Notes under the pieces: model-generated
Databases searched by the model: none
Told to the model about the DNA's origin: nothing
The model's input: the letters and a program-made list of their open reading frames with translations, nothing else
Program-made: the position numbers and the translations under genes
Origin: Erysipelotrichaceae bacterium
Lineage (GTDB): Bacteria; Bacillota_I; Bacilli_A; Erysipelotrichales; Erysipelotrichaceae
Assembly: GCA_017512885.1 (NCBI GenBank)
Contig: JAFWEP010000001.1
Coordinates: 1-64,000, forward strand
Length of the DNA: 64,000 nt
Direction: 5' to 3'
Part shown: positions 44,307-53,229 of the stretch, one piece after another
Layout: each line of letters starts with the position of its first letter
Numbering within the stretch: position 1 is the stretch's first letter

Positions 44307-44400
44307 TTGAATTCATCATCTGCCAGACTTCAAGAGTCAGAGCCAGTACGGCAACGATCACTCCAAGAAGTGTCGCTGCCAATGTCAATTCATCGAACAT
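44272..44400 (-). CDS. Small hydrophobic type I toxin candidate, copy 3
   Basis: 42 residues: a short MFDELT start, one membrane helix (LAATLLGVIVAVLALTLEVW), and a basic tail NSKKNGRSQSTKR. AAGGA lies seven bases before ATG. The protein sequence is unlike copies 1 and 2, but the element layout (convergent antitoxin RNA, inverted arms) is the same. It fits the holin-like type I toxin group. Confidence 0.62.
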   Translation of the reverse strand: MFDELTLAATLLGVIVAVLALTLEVWQMMNSKKNGRSQSTKR

Positions 44401-44469
44401 AGGCATTCCTTCTTTCAGTATCATCTACTTTAAGAAAGGAAGCACGACCGCCACCCGTCAAGGTGGTCC

Positions 44470-44844
44470 CTATATCGTTATTGTCGGGATAACGAAGAGA
44501 TTCCTACCCAAAATGAAAAAGAGTGCCCAGCACCCTTTCCCATCCAGTCCGCAGGCGGCACCGGCCGGTACCTCTGCGGTCTTTTCGTTTCCTTTGTGAT
44601 CCAGGAACTTCTCCCAGTCCAAAGAGACTTCTCCTTCCTCGGTGACCACTGTCGGGATCCCGATCGCACCTCTCGCTTTGACTTCGTCATAGAGAGGCAG
44701 ATGATCCCGCAGATGCAGGAATTCCTTCAGATTCCGCAGTGAGCCAAAGATATCCACATACTCATAGGCAACACCGTTCCCGTCATATCCCTTCTTGCAG
44801 GCTGCACAGTCCGGGCACATCTCAGTTCCGTATACCTTCAACAT
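44470..44844 (-). CDS. Glutaredoxin-related protein with run-on C-terminus
   Basis: 124 residues. The redox site is CPDC (10-13), followed by a glutaredoxin fold with IGIPTVVTEEG. The expected end is the GLDGKGC segment at ~105. Instead the frame continues 19 residues through its own terminator hairpin (loop codon TGG, 44527-44529) and into the arm of the toxin element, stopping at 44470. A TGA-to-TGG change at residue 106 would explain it. Whether the extension is made depends on whether transcription ends first. Confidence 0.75.
   Translation of the reverse strand: MLKVYGTEMCPDCAACKKGYDGNGVAYEYVDIFGSLRNLKEFLHLRDHLPLYDEVKARGAIGIPTVVTEEGEVSLDWEKFLDHKGNEKTAEVPAGAACGLDGKGCWALFFILGRNLFVIPTITI
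44516..44538 (-). terminator. Terminator inside the glutaredoxin-like frame
   Basis: On the minus strand AAAGGGTGC/GCACTCTTT with loop TGG and a run of T. It lies within the last 19 codons of the open frame. Confidence 0.65.
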
Positions 44845-44949
44845 TCTCTCGTTCCTCCTGTTTCGATTATTTCATATAGACGGATACGTTTCCACACACA
44901 CGCTTCCCATCGTTCCTTTATAATAAAAGAAAGATACGGGGTACCGCAT

Positions 44950-46230
44950 ATGGAGAAACTGTTGAAATACCGGGCTGACGATCCCTCTGAAGCAGTTTAT
45001 CGTCTCAATCTCATTACATCCCTCATCCTTATCGCTTTTGGTCTGCTGATCGAAGGATCTCCGCTGAAGTCCTTACAGGAACTCTGGACGGTATGGACCT
45101 CTCCGGCGACCCTGGTCACGGACTTCGTGGCTGTCGGCGGCATGGGCGGCGCTTTCCTGAACTGCGGCGGAGTGATGCTGATAAGTGTCCTGTTCATCGG
45201 CCTGGCGAAAGCAGAGTGGAACGGTCTGGCTTTTGCGACCTGCTTCATCAATGCCGGTTATGCCCTCTACGGCAAGACGGTCCCCAATATGTTGCCGATC
45301 ATCCTCGGTTCCTGGCTCTATGCGAAACTCTTAAAGCAACCCTTTAAGACCTCTGTCATCACCGGGCTGGCCATCACCTGCTTAGGACCGTTGATGACCT
45401 TTCTGGCCCTGCAGGGACCGGGAGCACTGCCTTTCCGGCTGTTCCTGGCTGTCCTCTTCGGGATCATCGTCGGTTTCCTGGGCCCGCTGTGCGCACCGGT
45501 CACCCTGCGTCTGCATAACGGCTTCAACCTCTACAATGCCGGTCTCGCAGCCGGATTCATCGGAATGACCCTGGTCAGTTTCCTGAAGAACTTCGGCATC
45601 GAGTTCGCTCCTGTATCGACCTGGACCAATGATCATGATCTGCCTCTCTTCTGTCTGATGCTGGGGATCTGTCTCCTGTACCTCCTGGGCGGTCTGTGGA
45701 TGAACAAGGGCCTCAAAGGCTATAAGGGGATCATCGAACACAGCGGACGGGGCAGTGATTATGTAAAGATCACCGGACTGCCGGTCGCTATGATCAATAT
45801 GGGCACCGTAGGCATCATGGTGATCATATATACCTTCCTGGTCGGCGCCCATCTGGCGGGTCCGGTCTGTTCCGGTGTCCTGACCCTGCTGGGCTACGCT
45901 GCCTTCGGCAAGAATCCCTATACCGTCATCTGGCTCTGGCTGGGCGTCATCCTGCTTTCCTTCTTCTCGGTCTGGAACCTGAATGATCCGGGCATCCTGC
46001 TGGCGGCCTTCTTCATGACCTGCCTCTCTCCGGTCACCGGCGAACTGGGACCGGTCTGGGGTATGCTGGCGGCCATGCTGCACATATCGTTAGTGCAGAA
46101 CACGGCTGCCGCAGCCGGCTGGATGAACCTCTACAACAACGGTTTTGCTGCCGGTCTTTCCCTGATCGTGGTACTGCCGCTGCAGGAATTCACCGTCAAA
46201 CTGAAAGAAGTGTGGACAACGAAAGAATGA
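44950..46230 (+). CDS. DUF1576 integral membrane protein
   Basis: 426 residues with about ten to eleven membrane segments and a short cytosolic N-terminus. It matches the DUF1576 family of unknown function. Gly/Asn-rich motifs (GGMGGAFLNCGG, FNLYNAGLAAGF, NLYNNGFAAG) recur and may line a pore. TATAAT precedes it near 44920. A transporter or channel role is inferred only from topology. Confidence 0.85.
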   Translation: MEKLLKYRADDPSEAVYRLNLITSLILIAFGLLIEGSPLKSLQELWTVWTSPATLVTDFVAVGGMGGAFLNCGGVMLISVLFIGLAKAEWNGLAFATCFINAGYALYGKTVPNMLPIILGSWLYAKLLKQPFKTSVITGLAITCLGPLMTFLALQGPGALPFRLFLAVLFGIIVGFLGPLCAPVTLRLHNGFNLYNAGLAAGFIGMTLVSFLKNFGIEFAPVSTWTNDHDLPLFCLMLGICLLYLLGGLWMNKGLKGYKGIIEHSGRGSDYVKITGLPVAMINMGTVGIMVIIYTFLVGAHLAGPVCSGVLTLLGYAAFGKNPYTVIWLWLGVILLSFFSVWNLNDPGILLAAFFMTCLSPVTGELGPVWGMLAAMLHISLVQNTAAAAGWMNLYNNGFAAGLSLIVVLPLQEFTVKLKEVWTTKE

Positions 46231-46256
46231 AAGATCTGCCTCAGGCAGATCTTTTC
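46230..46256. terminator. Bidirectional terminator
   Basis: AAAGATCTGCC/GGCAGATCTTT with loop TCA, and TC after it. The loop holds the stop codon of the leftward gene. Confidence 0.85.
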
Positions 46257-46951
46257 TTTATATAGAAGATCCCGTAAGCACCCGAGAGGATGCTCAGCAG
46301 GTAGATGAACGTCTCCGGCAATTCTCCGTATCTTTCAGCGATCTCATGGAAGACCGGCTGCAGGGTCACGGTATAGGGGGAGATATAGAAGAGATCGATG
46401 ACTCTTTCCGGCCACAGCTGATGAAAGAGGATATTTGCCAGAAAAGCCAGCAGAGCAAAGCCCAGGAAGATCTTCACCGCTCCCGGAAAACTGTCTCTGC
46501 CCATCGTGAAGAAGCCCCAGACTGCCAGGAAGACCAGGATCCCGTGCCAGAGGAAGCTCTGCAGGGTCAGGAAGACCTCCTCCTTCAGCATATCCTCCGG
46601 ATAGATCAGGGCTGCCAGAGCTGCGATCAGGATGAAGGTCGCGAAGTACGTCTTCACGCTGTCTTTCTCTTTCAGGAAGGGATAGGCCAGACAGAGATAT
46701 AAGGGTGTGGAGCAGAGCTGCAGCGGAAAGGCTTCCGGATGCGGCTGACCGTCACTGTACAGCAGGAACTGCTTGAAGAGCTCCAGCGACAGCAGGAAGA
46801 GCCCGCAGCGGAAGATGATCTCCGTCTGCAGTTTTTCTTCTCTCTTTGCCAGATATCTTCCACCGAAGTAACCAATAAGTAAACATAAAAGAGCAGCACT
46901 GCAGTGAAAGATCCCAAACATCTCCGGTCTGGTCATCTTCAGTCCCTGCAT
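46241..46951 (-). CDS. YwaF-like membrane protein (TIGR02206 type)
   Basis: 236 residues from ATG after AGGAG. It has six to seven membrane segments with HCSAALLCLLIGYFGGRY and the conserved PLQLCSTPLYLCL typical of the YwaF/TIGR02206 family, whose function is unknown. It is probably in one transcript with the PfkB kinase upstream. Confidence 0.85.
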   Translation of the reverse strand: MQGLKMTRPEMFGIFHCSAALLCLLIGYFGGRYLAKREEKLQTEIIFRCGLFLLSLELFKQFLLYSDGQPHPEAFPLQLCSTPLYLCLAYPFLKEKDSVKTYFATFILIAALAALIYPEDMLKEEVFLTLQSFLWHGILVFLAVWGFFTMGRDSFPGAVKIFLGFALLAFLANILFHQLWPERVIDLFYISPYTVTLQPVFHEIAERYGELPETFIYLLSILSGAYGIFYIKKRSA

Positions 46952-46964
46952 ACTGCTCCTTTCT

Positions 46965-47891
46965 TTATCGGTCGATCTCGATACCGAATTCTGCCGGCTG
47001 GAAACGCGGACAGACGCTCTCTTTGGTGGTGATGACGGAAGCCGCCAGACGGTTGCCGATGGCACAGGCTTCTTCCATGGACTTGCCATAGGTCAGTCCG
47101 ATGGTGACGCCGGCAAAGAAGGCATCGCCGGCCCCGGTGGTGTCGATCACATCGACCTTCCAGGCCGGGACATAACCGCTCTCGCCGTTCTCATCAGCAT
47201 AGACAGCGCCCCACTCTCCTAAGGTGATGACCATCCTGCGGATGCCGGCGCTCTTGATCTTGGCAGGCAGGAAGCTCCGGATCTCTTCCGCCTGATACTG
47301 GGTAAAGTCTTCCGAGAAGAACTGTCCGGCTTCCTGCTGGTTGCAGACGAAGCAGCCGATCTTCATAAGCAGGTCTCTTCTTTCGACAGCGATCGACATA
47401 TTGGAGACGACCCCGTAAACTTCTTTATGATACTTGTCTGCCAGGGCAAAGATCTGCTGCAGCAGTTCGTGTTCCATATCGATCTCGACGACGACGCTGT
47501 CGCACTGGGAGATGATCTCGTCTCCGTGCTTCTCCAGCACCTCCGCGATCAGCGAAAGATCCGGCCGGCGGGAGATCGAAGCGGTGACATCGCCGTTGTT
47601 GTCGAAGACGGCCAGCCAGGTGCCTAAGGCATCCGGAGCCTTGGCGATATAGTCCGTATTGACCTTATGTTTCTTCAGTTTCTCGATGACATCGATCCCG
47701 GTGCCGCTGTCATCCACAACAGATACGAAAGTAGGTCTCAGTTCCACATTGGCGATATCTTCCGCTACATTGCGGCTGACCCCGCCGTGCGTCTGCACGA
47801 CCCTGCCGACATTCCTTCCGCCCGGTATATACTGTGCTAACGGATATCCCTTGATATCCACGAAGACTGCTCCGAATACTACGATCCCCAT
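46965..47891 (-). CDS. PfkB-family carbohydrate kinase
   Basis: 308 residues with DTTGAGDAFFAGV near the C-terminus and the NVGRVVQTHGGVSRNVA substrate region at the start. It is a ribokinase-like enzyme, perhaps acting on pseudouridine or an adenosine-like sugar; the substrate is not clear. It is distant from the paralogue at 30857-31795. Confidence 0.87.
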   Translation of the reverse strand: MGIVVFGAVFVDIKGYPLAQYIPGGRNVGRVVQTHGGVSRNVAEDIANVELRPTFVSVVDDSGTGIDVIEKLKKHKVNTDYIAKAPDALGTWLAVFDNNGDVTASISRRPDLSLIAEVLEKHGDEIISQCDSVVVEIDMEHELLQQIFALADKYHKEVYGVVSNMSIAVERRDLLMKIGCFVCNQQEAGQFFSEDFTQYQAEEIRSFLPAKIKSAGIRRMVITLGEWGAVYADENGESGYVPAWKVDVIDTTGAGDAFFAGVTIGLTYGKSMEEACAIGNRLAASVITTKESVCPRFQPAEFGIEIDR

Positions 47892-47935
47892 AAGTACCTC
47901 TTTTCCCTAAAAGTGTACCGAAGTTTCCAGAAAAG

Positions 47936-47954
47936 AAAAAGAGGCTTTCGCCTC
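47936..47954 (-). terminator. Terminator of the antiporter/MgtC-like pair
   Basis: GAGGC/GCCTC with loop GAAA and TTTTTCTTTT on the minus strand. The stem contains the stop of the MgtC-like gene. Confidence 0.8.
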
Positions 47955-48672
47955 AGATCTCTTCGATATGCGAGATGTAGTCCAGAGAACGCAGTGCCTC
48001 AATGATCTCGGTGTGCGTCTTGAACCTTTTCAGTTCCTCGCTCTGGATCGTCAATGCTACCGTGTAGACGCTGAGTCCCGAACGCTGATAGGCCGGATTG
48101 GCTTCCAGATCATCGACCCGCATGCCCAGTTCCCGGACCATGGAAACGAATTCCTTCAGGTTGGTCTGAGACTGCAGTTCCAGATGCACCTCAAAATGAT
48201 TGGAACGGTCCTTCAGATACTTCTCCAGAGCCGGAAGCCGGGAGATGCATACCAACAAGGCGATAAAGGCCAGCACAGCCGGGAAATAGTATCCTCCGCC
48301 CAGAGCGATCCCGATCAGAGAACAGCACCATAAAGCCGCCGCTGTCGTCAGACCTTTGATCTGGTTGCGGGAAGAGTAGACCGTGGAATACCCTGCCGTT
48401 ACCACGGCACCGATCAGCGAAACCGCCGAGAGGACCGGCAGGATCTCCCGGCCGTTCTCCATCAGGATGGTATCGATCAGCATCGCTGTCGTAGACGACA
48501 GCGTGATCGCAATAAAGGTGCGCAGACCGGCCGAATGCCGCTTGGAAGCTCTCTCCCAGCCGATCACTGCCGCAAACAGCAAGGCCAGTGCCAGACGGAA
48601 ACAGATCGAAGCGGCATTGATGCCTGCCGCCCACGTTCCCAGCATACCGGTAATAATATCTTGATAGTTCAT
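47953..48672 (-). CDS. MgtC/SapB-family membrane protein
   Basis: 239 residues from ATG after AGGAGGAG. The N-terminal ~130 residues hold four to five membrane helices with the family motif ALLFAAVIGWERASKRHSAG. The C-terminal ~100 residues form a cytosolic ACT-like domain. Family members act in magnesium homeostasis or modulate ATP synthase and cyclic dinucleotide-linked potassium control; the exact role here is not known. TGATG joins it to the antiporter gene. Confidence 0.87.
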   Translation of the reverse strand: MNYQDIITGMLGTWAAGINAASICFRLALALLFAAVIGWERASKRHSAGLRTFIAITLSSTTAMLIDTILMENGREILPVLSAVSLIGAVVTAGYSTVYSSRNQIKGLTTAAALWCCSLIGIALGGGYYFPAVLAFIALLVCISRLPALEKYLKDRSNHFEVHLELQSQTNLKEFVSMVRELGMRVDDLEANPAYQRSGLSVYTVALTIQSEELKRFKTHTEIIEALRSLDYISHIEEI

Positions 48673-50099
48673 CAGTATCTCCTCCTGCGGGACCTTCTGC
48701 CCCAATAGGCTTCCATATTCTCTTCCGCCGCTTCGGTAAAGGCTTCTTCGGCCTCCTGCAGCGGATCGCTCTTCGGTGTCATCTCCCGGATCTTACGGAT
48801 CCTTTCTGCCAGTTCTTCCGCCGGAGTCCGTTTCTCTTCCGGCGTGATCTCTGTGATCTCTTCCAGATCCTGTCCATAGGAACCGGAAAGATAGAGCGAC
48901 AGTTTGGCACAGGCCGGTCCGATCAGTTCATAGAGCACGGAAGAAGCCAGGATGATCGTATGCAGAGCCTGTCCGCTGCTGCCGCCCAGGGTCCTCGCAC
49001 CCAGAGCTGCCAGACCGATCGCGACTCCCGCCTGCGGGATCAGAGCCAGACCCAGGTAGTTCCTGACCTTTCGGTCCTTGCCGACGAGTCTGCAGCCCAG
49101 CCAGGCGCCTCCGTACTTTCCAACGATACGGAAGAAGAAATAGAGCACTCCCACCAGCAGCAGAGGTGTCGTTCCGGTCTCGGAAGAAGAACGGAACAGA
49201 GCGCTCAGGTCAAAGGAAAGACCGGAGCGCACAAAGAACAGCAGCATGATCGGAGGACTGAAGTAGTTCAGCTGTTTGTACAGACGTTCATCATCACTGA
49301 GATTGATATAGACCGTGCTCATCAGCATCACACCCAGCAAGGGAGAGATCTCCAGCAGGGAACAGATACCGCAGAAGGCAAAGAGCGTAGCGATGCAGAT
49401 GATCAGGCGGTTGTCGGTGGAATGCTTGTTCAGCATGAATAACTGCAGGAAAGCGCCGAAGACCCCGCCCAGCAGCAGTGCTGCCAGATTCAGCAGGATC
49501 GGTCTAACTAACTGCGGCAGTGAGAACTGCCCGCCGTTCATAACACTTAAAGCTACCGAGACCGCCAGACTGTATTCAATGAGACCGATGACATCATCCA
49601 GCGCCACGACCTGCAGCAGAGTATCCACGAAGTCCCCGTGGGCATGGGTCTGTCTTATCGTCATCATCGTGGAAGCCGGGGCTGTTGCCGCTGCCAGAGC
49701 AGCCAGCACGATCGAGAAGGGCAGATTCAGATGCAGAACGAAATACATGACCAGGAAGATGATCACGGAAGCCAGAAAAGCTTCCAGGAAGGTGATGATC
49801 ATTACTCTTGGTCCGTTCTTTTTCAATACTTCAAAACGGAAGTACTCGCCGGTACTGAAAGCGATGAAAGCCAGGGCGATATCCGACAGGAAGTCCATCC
49901 CGCCGATGATGCGGGGCGGAATGATATTCAGGACATAGGGACCTAACAGGATGCCGCAGAGGATATAAGCGGTCACATTGGGAAGATGGACCAGTTTGGT
50001 CAGACGGGTAAACAGAAAACCGCCAAACAGCATGGTCGCGATCGAGATGATGATCGCCGAAGCCGGCGACATGTCGTGAAGCATAGAAAAAGTCATCAT
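48672..50099 (-). CDS. CPA2-type monovalent cation:proton antiporter
   Basis: 475 residues. About 12 membrane segments match the Na+/H+ exchanger CPA2 fold, with the discontinuous-helix Asp in VVALDDVIGLIEYS. A ~65-residue acidic and basic C-terminal tail follows. No TrkA-N/C domain is fused. It probably exchanges Na+ or K+ for protons. Coupling to the MgtC-like gene suggests a joint role in ion balance. Confidence 0.87.
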   Translation of the reverse strand: MMTFSMLHDMSPASAIIISIATMLFGGFLFTRLTKLVHLPNVTAYILCGILLGPYVLNIIPPRIIGGMDFLSDIALAFIAFSTGEYFRFEVLKKNGPRVMIITFLEAFLASVIIFLVMYFVLHLNLPFSIVLAALAAATAPASTMMTIRQTHAHGDFVDTLLQVVALDDVIGLIEYSLAVSVALSVMNGGQFSLPQLVRPILLNLAALLLGGVFGAFLQLFMLNKHSTDNRLIICIATLFAFCGICSLLEISPLLGVMLMSTVYINLSDDERLYKQLNYFSPPIMLLFFVRSGLSFDLSALFRSSSETGTTPLLLVGVLYFFFRIVGKYGGAWLGCRLVGKDRKVRNYLGLALIPQAGVAIGLAALGARTLGGSSGQALHTIILASSVLYELIGPACAKLSLYLSGSYGQDLEEITEITPEEKRTPAEELAERIRKIREMTPKSDPLQEAEEAFTEAAEENMEAYWGRRSRRRRY

Positions 50100-50140
50100 T
50101 TCCCTTTAATGTTTAATGATACGAAAAAGGCAGACATCTA

Positions 50141-50680
50141 TCAATCCTTTGGCTGATATTTTCTGACTTCTGCCTTCCGGGAGATCTCTCCCCAGTGCTT
50201 CCGCATCAGTTCCTTCCAGTCCTCTTCCTCAATGAGACCGTGGGCACTGAGCAGTTCATAATCCACTTTATAGAAGTAATAAGAGATCTTATCTGAACAG
50301 AAACCGTTGCGCAGATAGAATTCCCGGCGCCGCTTCCTCTCTTTCATATTCTCTGCACGCTCATCGATCTTCTCGATATCGACGATGATCCTCTGCTGCG
50401 GATATTCCCGGAGGATCTCCTGCAGGATCGCCGAACCGTATCCTTCATCCTGATGATCCTCTTCTACACAGAGATAGCTTAAATAGGAGAGATCCCGGTA
50501 ATGATAGAGATAGGTCAGCCCGATCCGTTCCTCTCCTTCCAGCCAGACCCGCAGCTCTCTTCCTTCTTCTTCCCGGCTGATCACGGAGAAGGGCATCCTC
50601 TCTTCGACAGGAAAGGATCTTTCGTACAGTTCCCGTACTTTCCCTTTCTCCCTGCAGTCTTTATAAGCAATGGATCTCAT
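50141..50680 (-). CDS. GNAT-family N-acetyltransferase
   Basis: 179 residues. The acetyl-CoA motif DEGYGSAILQEILREYPQ matches the Q/RxxGxG/A loop. The substrate is unknown. A weak promoter region separates it from the WYL gene, which is divergent. Confidence 0.82.
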   Translation of the reverse strand: MRSIAYKDCREKGKVRELYERSFPVEERMPFSVISREEEGRELRVWLEGEERIGLTYLYHYRDLSYLSYLCVEEDHQDEGYGSAILQEILREYPQQRIIVDIEKIDERAENMKERKRRREFYLRNGFCSDKISYYFYKVDYELLSAHGLIEEEDWKELMRKHWGEISRKAEVRKYQPKD

Positions 50681-50772
50681 AGTTCTATACTACCAAAGAA
50701 AACAGGTTTTTAAAGGAATAAGGCAAAACTTCTTTCCCATTCTTTATATAATAAAAACAGGAGGTCTCCCCG

Positions 50773-51753
50773 ATGTCCAACAATAATCTGCAGAAAGTGA
50801 TCACCCTGTTTCAGTACATGTACCGCAACACCGATGAAGAACATCCGGTCAGTATGGCCAGGATCCTGAAGGATATGGAAGAACAGTACGGTCTTTCCTT
50901 AAGCGATGAGACCGTCAAGGCCTACTTCCGGGCCATCCGGGAGTATACCGATCTGGATGTCGTGCAGACTCAACGAGGCCGCTATGCGAAGCATTACCTG
51001 ACCGGCAGACTGTTCCAGAAGGAGGAGTTAAGAGTACTGATCGATGCAGTCAACTCCTCGATGCTGATCAACGAGAAGAACAGCCGCAGTATCAATAAAC
51101 GTTTACTGTCTTTAGCCAGTGCGGCCGAAGAGAAGACCGTCACAAGGAATGCCTTAGGCATCTCGGCGGCCAAGTCCCTCACCAACAACACCTGGGTCAA
51201 GATCTCTGCCATCGAAGAAGCCATCAATAAGAACTGTCAGGTCTCCTTCTGCTACAGCCGCTGGAACAGCGAGAAGAGGCTGGAGAAGGGAAAGGAACAT
51301 AAAGTTTCTCCTTTCTTCTTCCTCTGGGGCTGTGACCGTTATTATCTCTACTGTTACGAGAACGGCAAGACCAAGACCTTCCGGGTCGATAAGATCGAAA
51401 AGATCACACTCTGCGAAGAGAAAAGAGAACATCTCGAGCTGGGCAAACGCTTCAGCGGCCGGCAGATCAACGACTATGTCGCTCAAAGGATCGATATGTT
51501 CGACGGGGAAGTCAGGGAATTCACCCTGCTGATCCCGGAGAAGGTGATCGGAGCCTATATCGACCGTTTTGGCAAGGACAATATCACTGTCCTCGGACAT
51601 CAGGAAGAAGGACTGATGATCTCCTTCCGGGCTGCGGAGAGCGATCTTCTCTTTGGCTGGATCCTGGGGGTAGGGGTAAAGAAGATCCTCTCTCCGGAGT
51701 CCTTTCAGGAAAGAGGAAAGGAGATCCTCTGTCGGTGTAAAGACATCCTGTAA
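50773..51753 (+). CDS. WYL-domain transcriptional regulator
   Basis: 326 residues. A winged helix-turn-helix (~1-75) is followed by the WYL domain (~150-215, FLWGCDRYYLYCYE) and a WCX-like C-terminus. WYL proteins bind nucleic-acid or nucleotide ligands, and several regulate phage defence or DNA damage genes. AGGAGG precedes ATG, and a TATAAT-like box lies upstream. No obvious target operon is adjacent. Confidence 0.87.
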   Translation: MSNNNLQKVITLFQYMYRNTDEEHPVSMARILKDMEEQYGLSLSDETVKAYFRAIREYTDLDVVQTQRGRYAKHYLTGRLFQKEELRVLIDAVNSSMLINEKNSRSINKRLLSLASAAEEKTVTRNALGISAAKSLTNNTWVKISAIEEAINKNCQVSFCYSRWNSEKRLEKGKEHKVSPFFFLWGCDRYYLYCYENGKTKTFRVDKIEKITLCEEKREHLELGKRFSGRQINDYVAQRIDMFDGEVREFTLLIPEKVIGAYIDRFGKDNITVLGHQEEGLMISFRAAESDLLFGWILGVGVKKILSPESFQERGKEILCRCKDIL

Positions 51754-51800
51754 TACAAAACAAGGCCTGAATACCGGTGAGCATTTCATTAAGAGTAAAA

Positions 51801-51827
51801 GAAAACCCCCTGATCTCGGGGGTTTTC
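51801..51827. terminator. Bidirectional terminator
   Basis: GAAAACCCCC/GGGGGTTTTC with a seven-base loop, between the convergent WYL and isochorismatase-family genes. Confidence 0.9.
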
Positions 51828-51848
51828 TTCAGCTTTAATCTGTGACGA

Positions 51849-52559
51849 TTAGAAACGAGCTTCGTCACCGTGAGCCGGCTCATAGAATTCAGCCGGTTCC
51901 GGATCAGCGTGACGAGTTTCGATCTCGTTACGGATTCTTTCCTGGAAGGTAGCTTCCGGACCCTGCGGATCCTTCTTCAGGCATTCGCAGTATTCTTCGG
52001 TGGTCATCATCTTGATACCGATGTTCTTCATATCGAACAGGTTAGCCTGATGAACTTCCGGAGTCTTAGCATTGGTAGCGTCGGTCAGAACGATGACTTC
52101 GTAGTCCAGGGAGTTAGCATCCCAGACAGTGCCACGAATGCAGTTCGGGGTCTGAACGCCAGTCAGGATGACCTGCTTGACGCCGAGACGACGGAGGATC
52201 AGATCCAGTTCAGTGTGGAAGAAAGCGGACCAACGCTGTTTGACAACGCTGTATTCGCCAGCGATCGGACGAACGCCTTCCAGTTCATAAGCGCCGGGTT
52301 CAGCGATGGTGCAGCCATGGAATCCCTTGCTCTTGAAAGCATCGTAACGAGTGATTTCGCAGTCGGAACCGTCAGCACGGTAGTAACGGAAGACATGGAA
52401 AACCGGGATGTTGTTGACTTCCTTGTTGACTTCGCGGGTAGCAGCCAGAGCCTTTTCGATGAAGGGTTCAGCTTCGAGACCGCAGTCTACACGGAACGGA
52501 GCGCCGACCAGGTTAAAGTCGTTCTGCTGGTCGATGATGATGAATGCATTTCTTGCCAT
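51849..52559 (-). CDS. Isochorismatase-family cysteine hydrolase
   Basis: 236 residues. The catalytic triad of the family is visible: Asp10 (FIIIDQQNDF), Lys107 (VVKQRWSAF) and Cys140 (TGVQTPNCIRGTVWDA). Such enzymes hydrolyse amides, for example nicotinamide, or act on isochorismate. The C-terminal ~40 residues are an acidic extension. It is the leftward neighbour of oriC, where rpmH is often found in related bacteria. Confidence 0.88.
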   Translation of the reverse strand: MARNAFIIIDQQNDFNLVGAPFRVDCGLEAEPFIEKALAATREVNKEVNNIPVFHVFRYYRADGSDCEITRYDAFKSKGFHGCTIAEPGAYELEGVRPIAGEYSVVKQRWSAFFHTELDLILRRLGVKQVILTGVQTPNCIRGTVWDANSLDYEVIVLTDATNAKTPEVHQANLFDMKNIGIKMMTTEEYCECLKKDPQGPEATFQERIRNEIETRHADPEPAEFYEPAHGDEARF

Positions 52560-52599
52560 AGAATTTATTCCACCTTTCTATACATTTAATCTAACACCC

Positions 52600-53229
52600 C
52601 TAAAAATGAAAGTCAACGGAAACACCGACGGCTTTTGTAAAAAAATCATAACGCTTTCATTCATCATTATGTAATAGCGGAAATCCGCGTTGTTATCGTA
52701 TTTTTTCACATTCCTGACACATAGCGATTTGTTCATGAACAGGAGAAACTCAGCTATTGATCAAGGTTTCCGGAACGGTGCATAAACTCTGTGCAAAACT
52801 GCACGAAATTGCAAGCGATCTATGTCAATAAGATAGTTATCCACACCTAATTTATTGGTGGAAAACTTCGGTAGATTCTGTTTTTCCACATTCTATTTCA
52901 TTGGTTTTCCACATCTGTGCAGAAGCGTGGAAAAGTAGGAATAAACGCATTGTAAAGGGATTTTACCCGCTTGATAACCAGAGTGGCCGATGTTGATACT
53001 CTGTTTTTATCCACATTTATCCACAGTGGAAAGTACTGTGTATATCTTTTCCACCTTTTTATCCACAACTTTCAAGATGTGGAAAACTGTGGAAAACTCT
53101 CAGATAGCCTGTATTATCGCTATCTATGCAGATTTCTCCACTGTTTATAAGTCTCCCGGGCCCATTTTTCCACATAGAAATCGAATTTTGGCTTTGATAA
53201 AATGAATCTGTACTTTAAGGGATACCACT
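52600..53229. other. oriC: Replication origin, upstream DnaA-box cluster (oriC)
   Basis: No gene lies here. Consensus DnaA boxes TTATCCACA are at 52837, 53007, 53017 and 53059. Near-consensus TTTTCCACA is at 52882, 52905 and 53166, and on the other strand at 53078 and 53088. The spacing between 53007 and 53017 is ten bases, one helical turn. The layout matches the incAB-like part of Bacillus-type origins. Confidence 0.92.

Noticed and set aside
52990-53205. Short open frame upstream of dnaA
   Set aside because: It is made of repeated DnaA boxes, lacks a Shine-Dalgarno and lies inside oriC.
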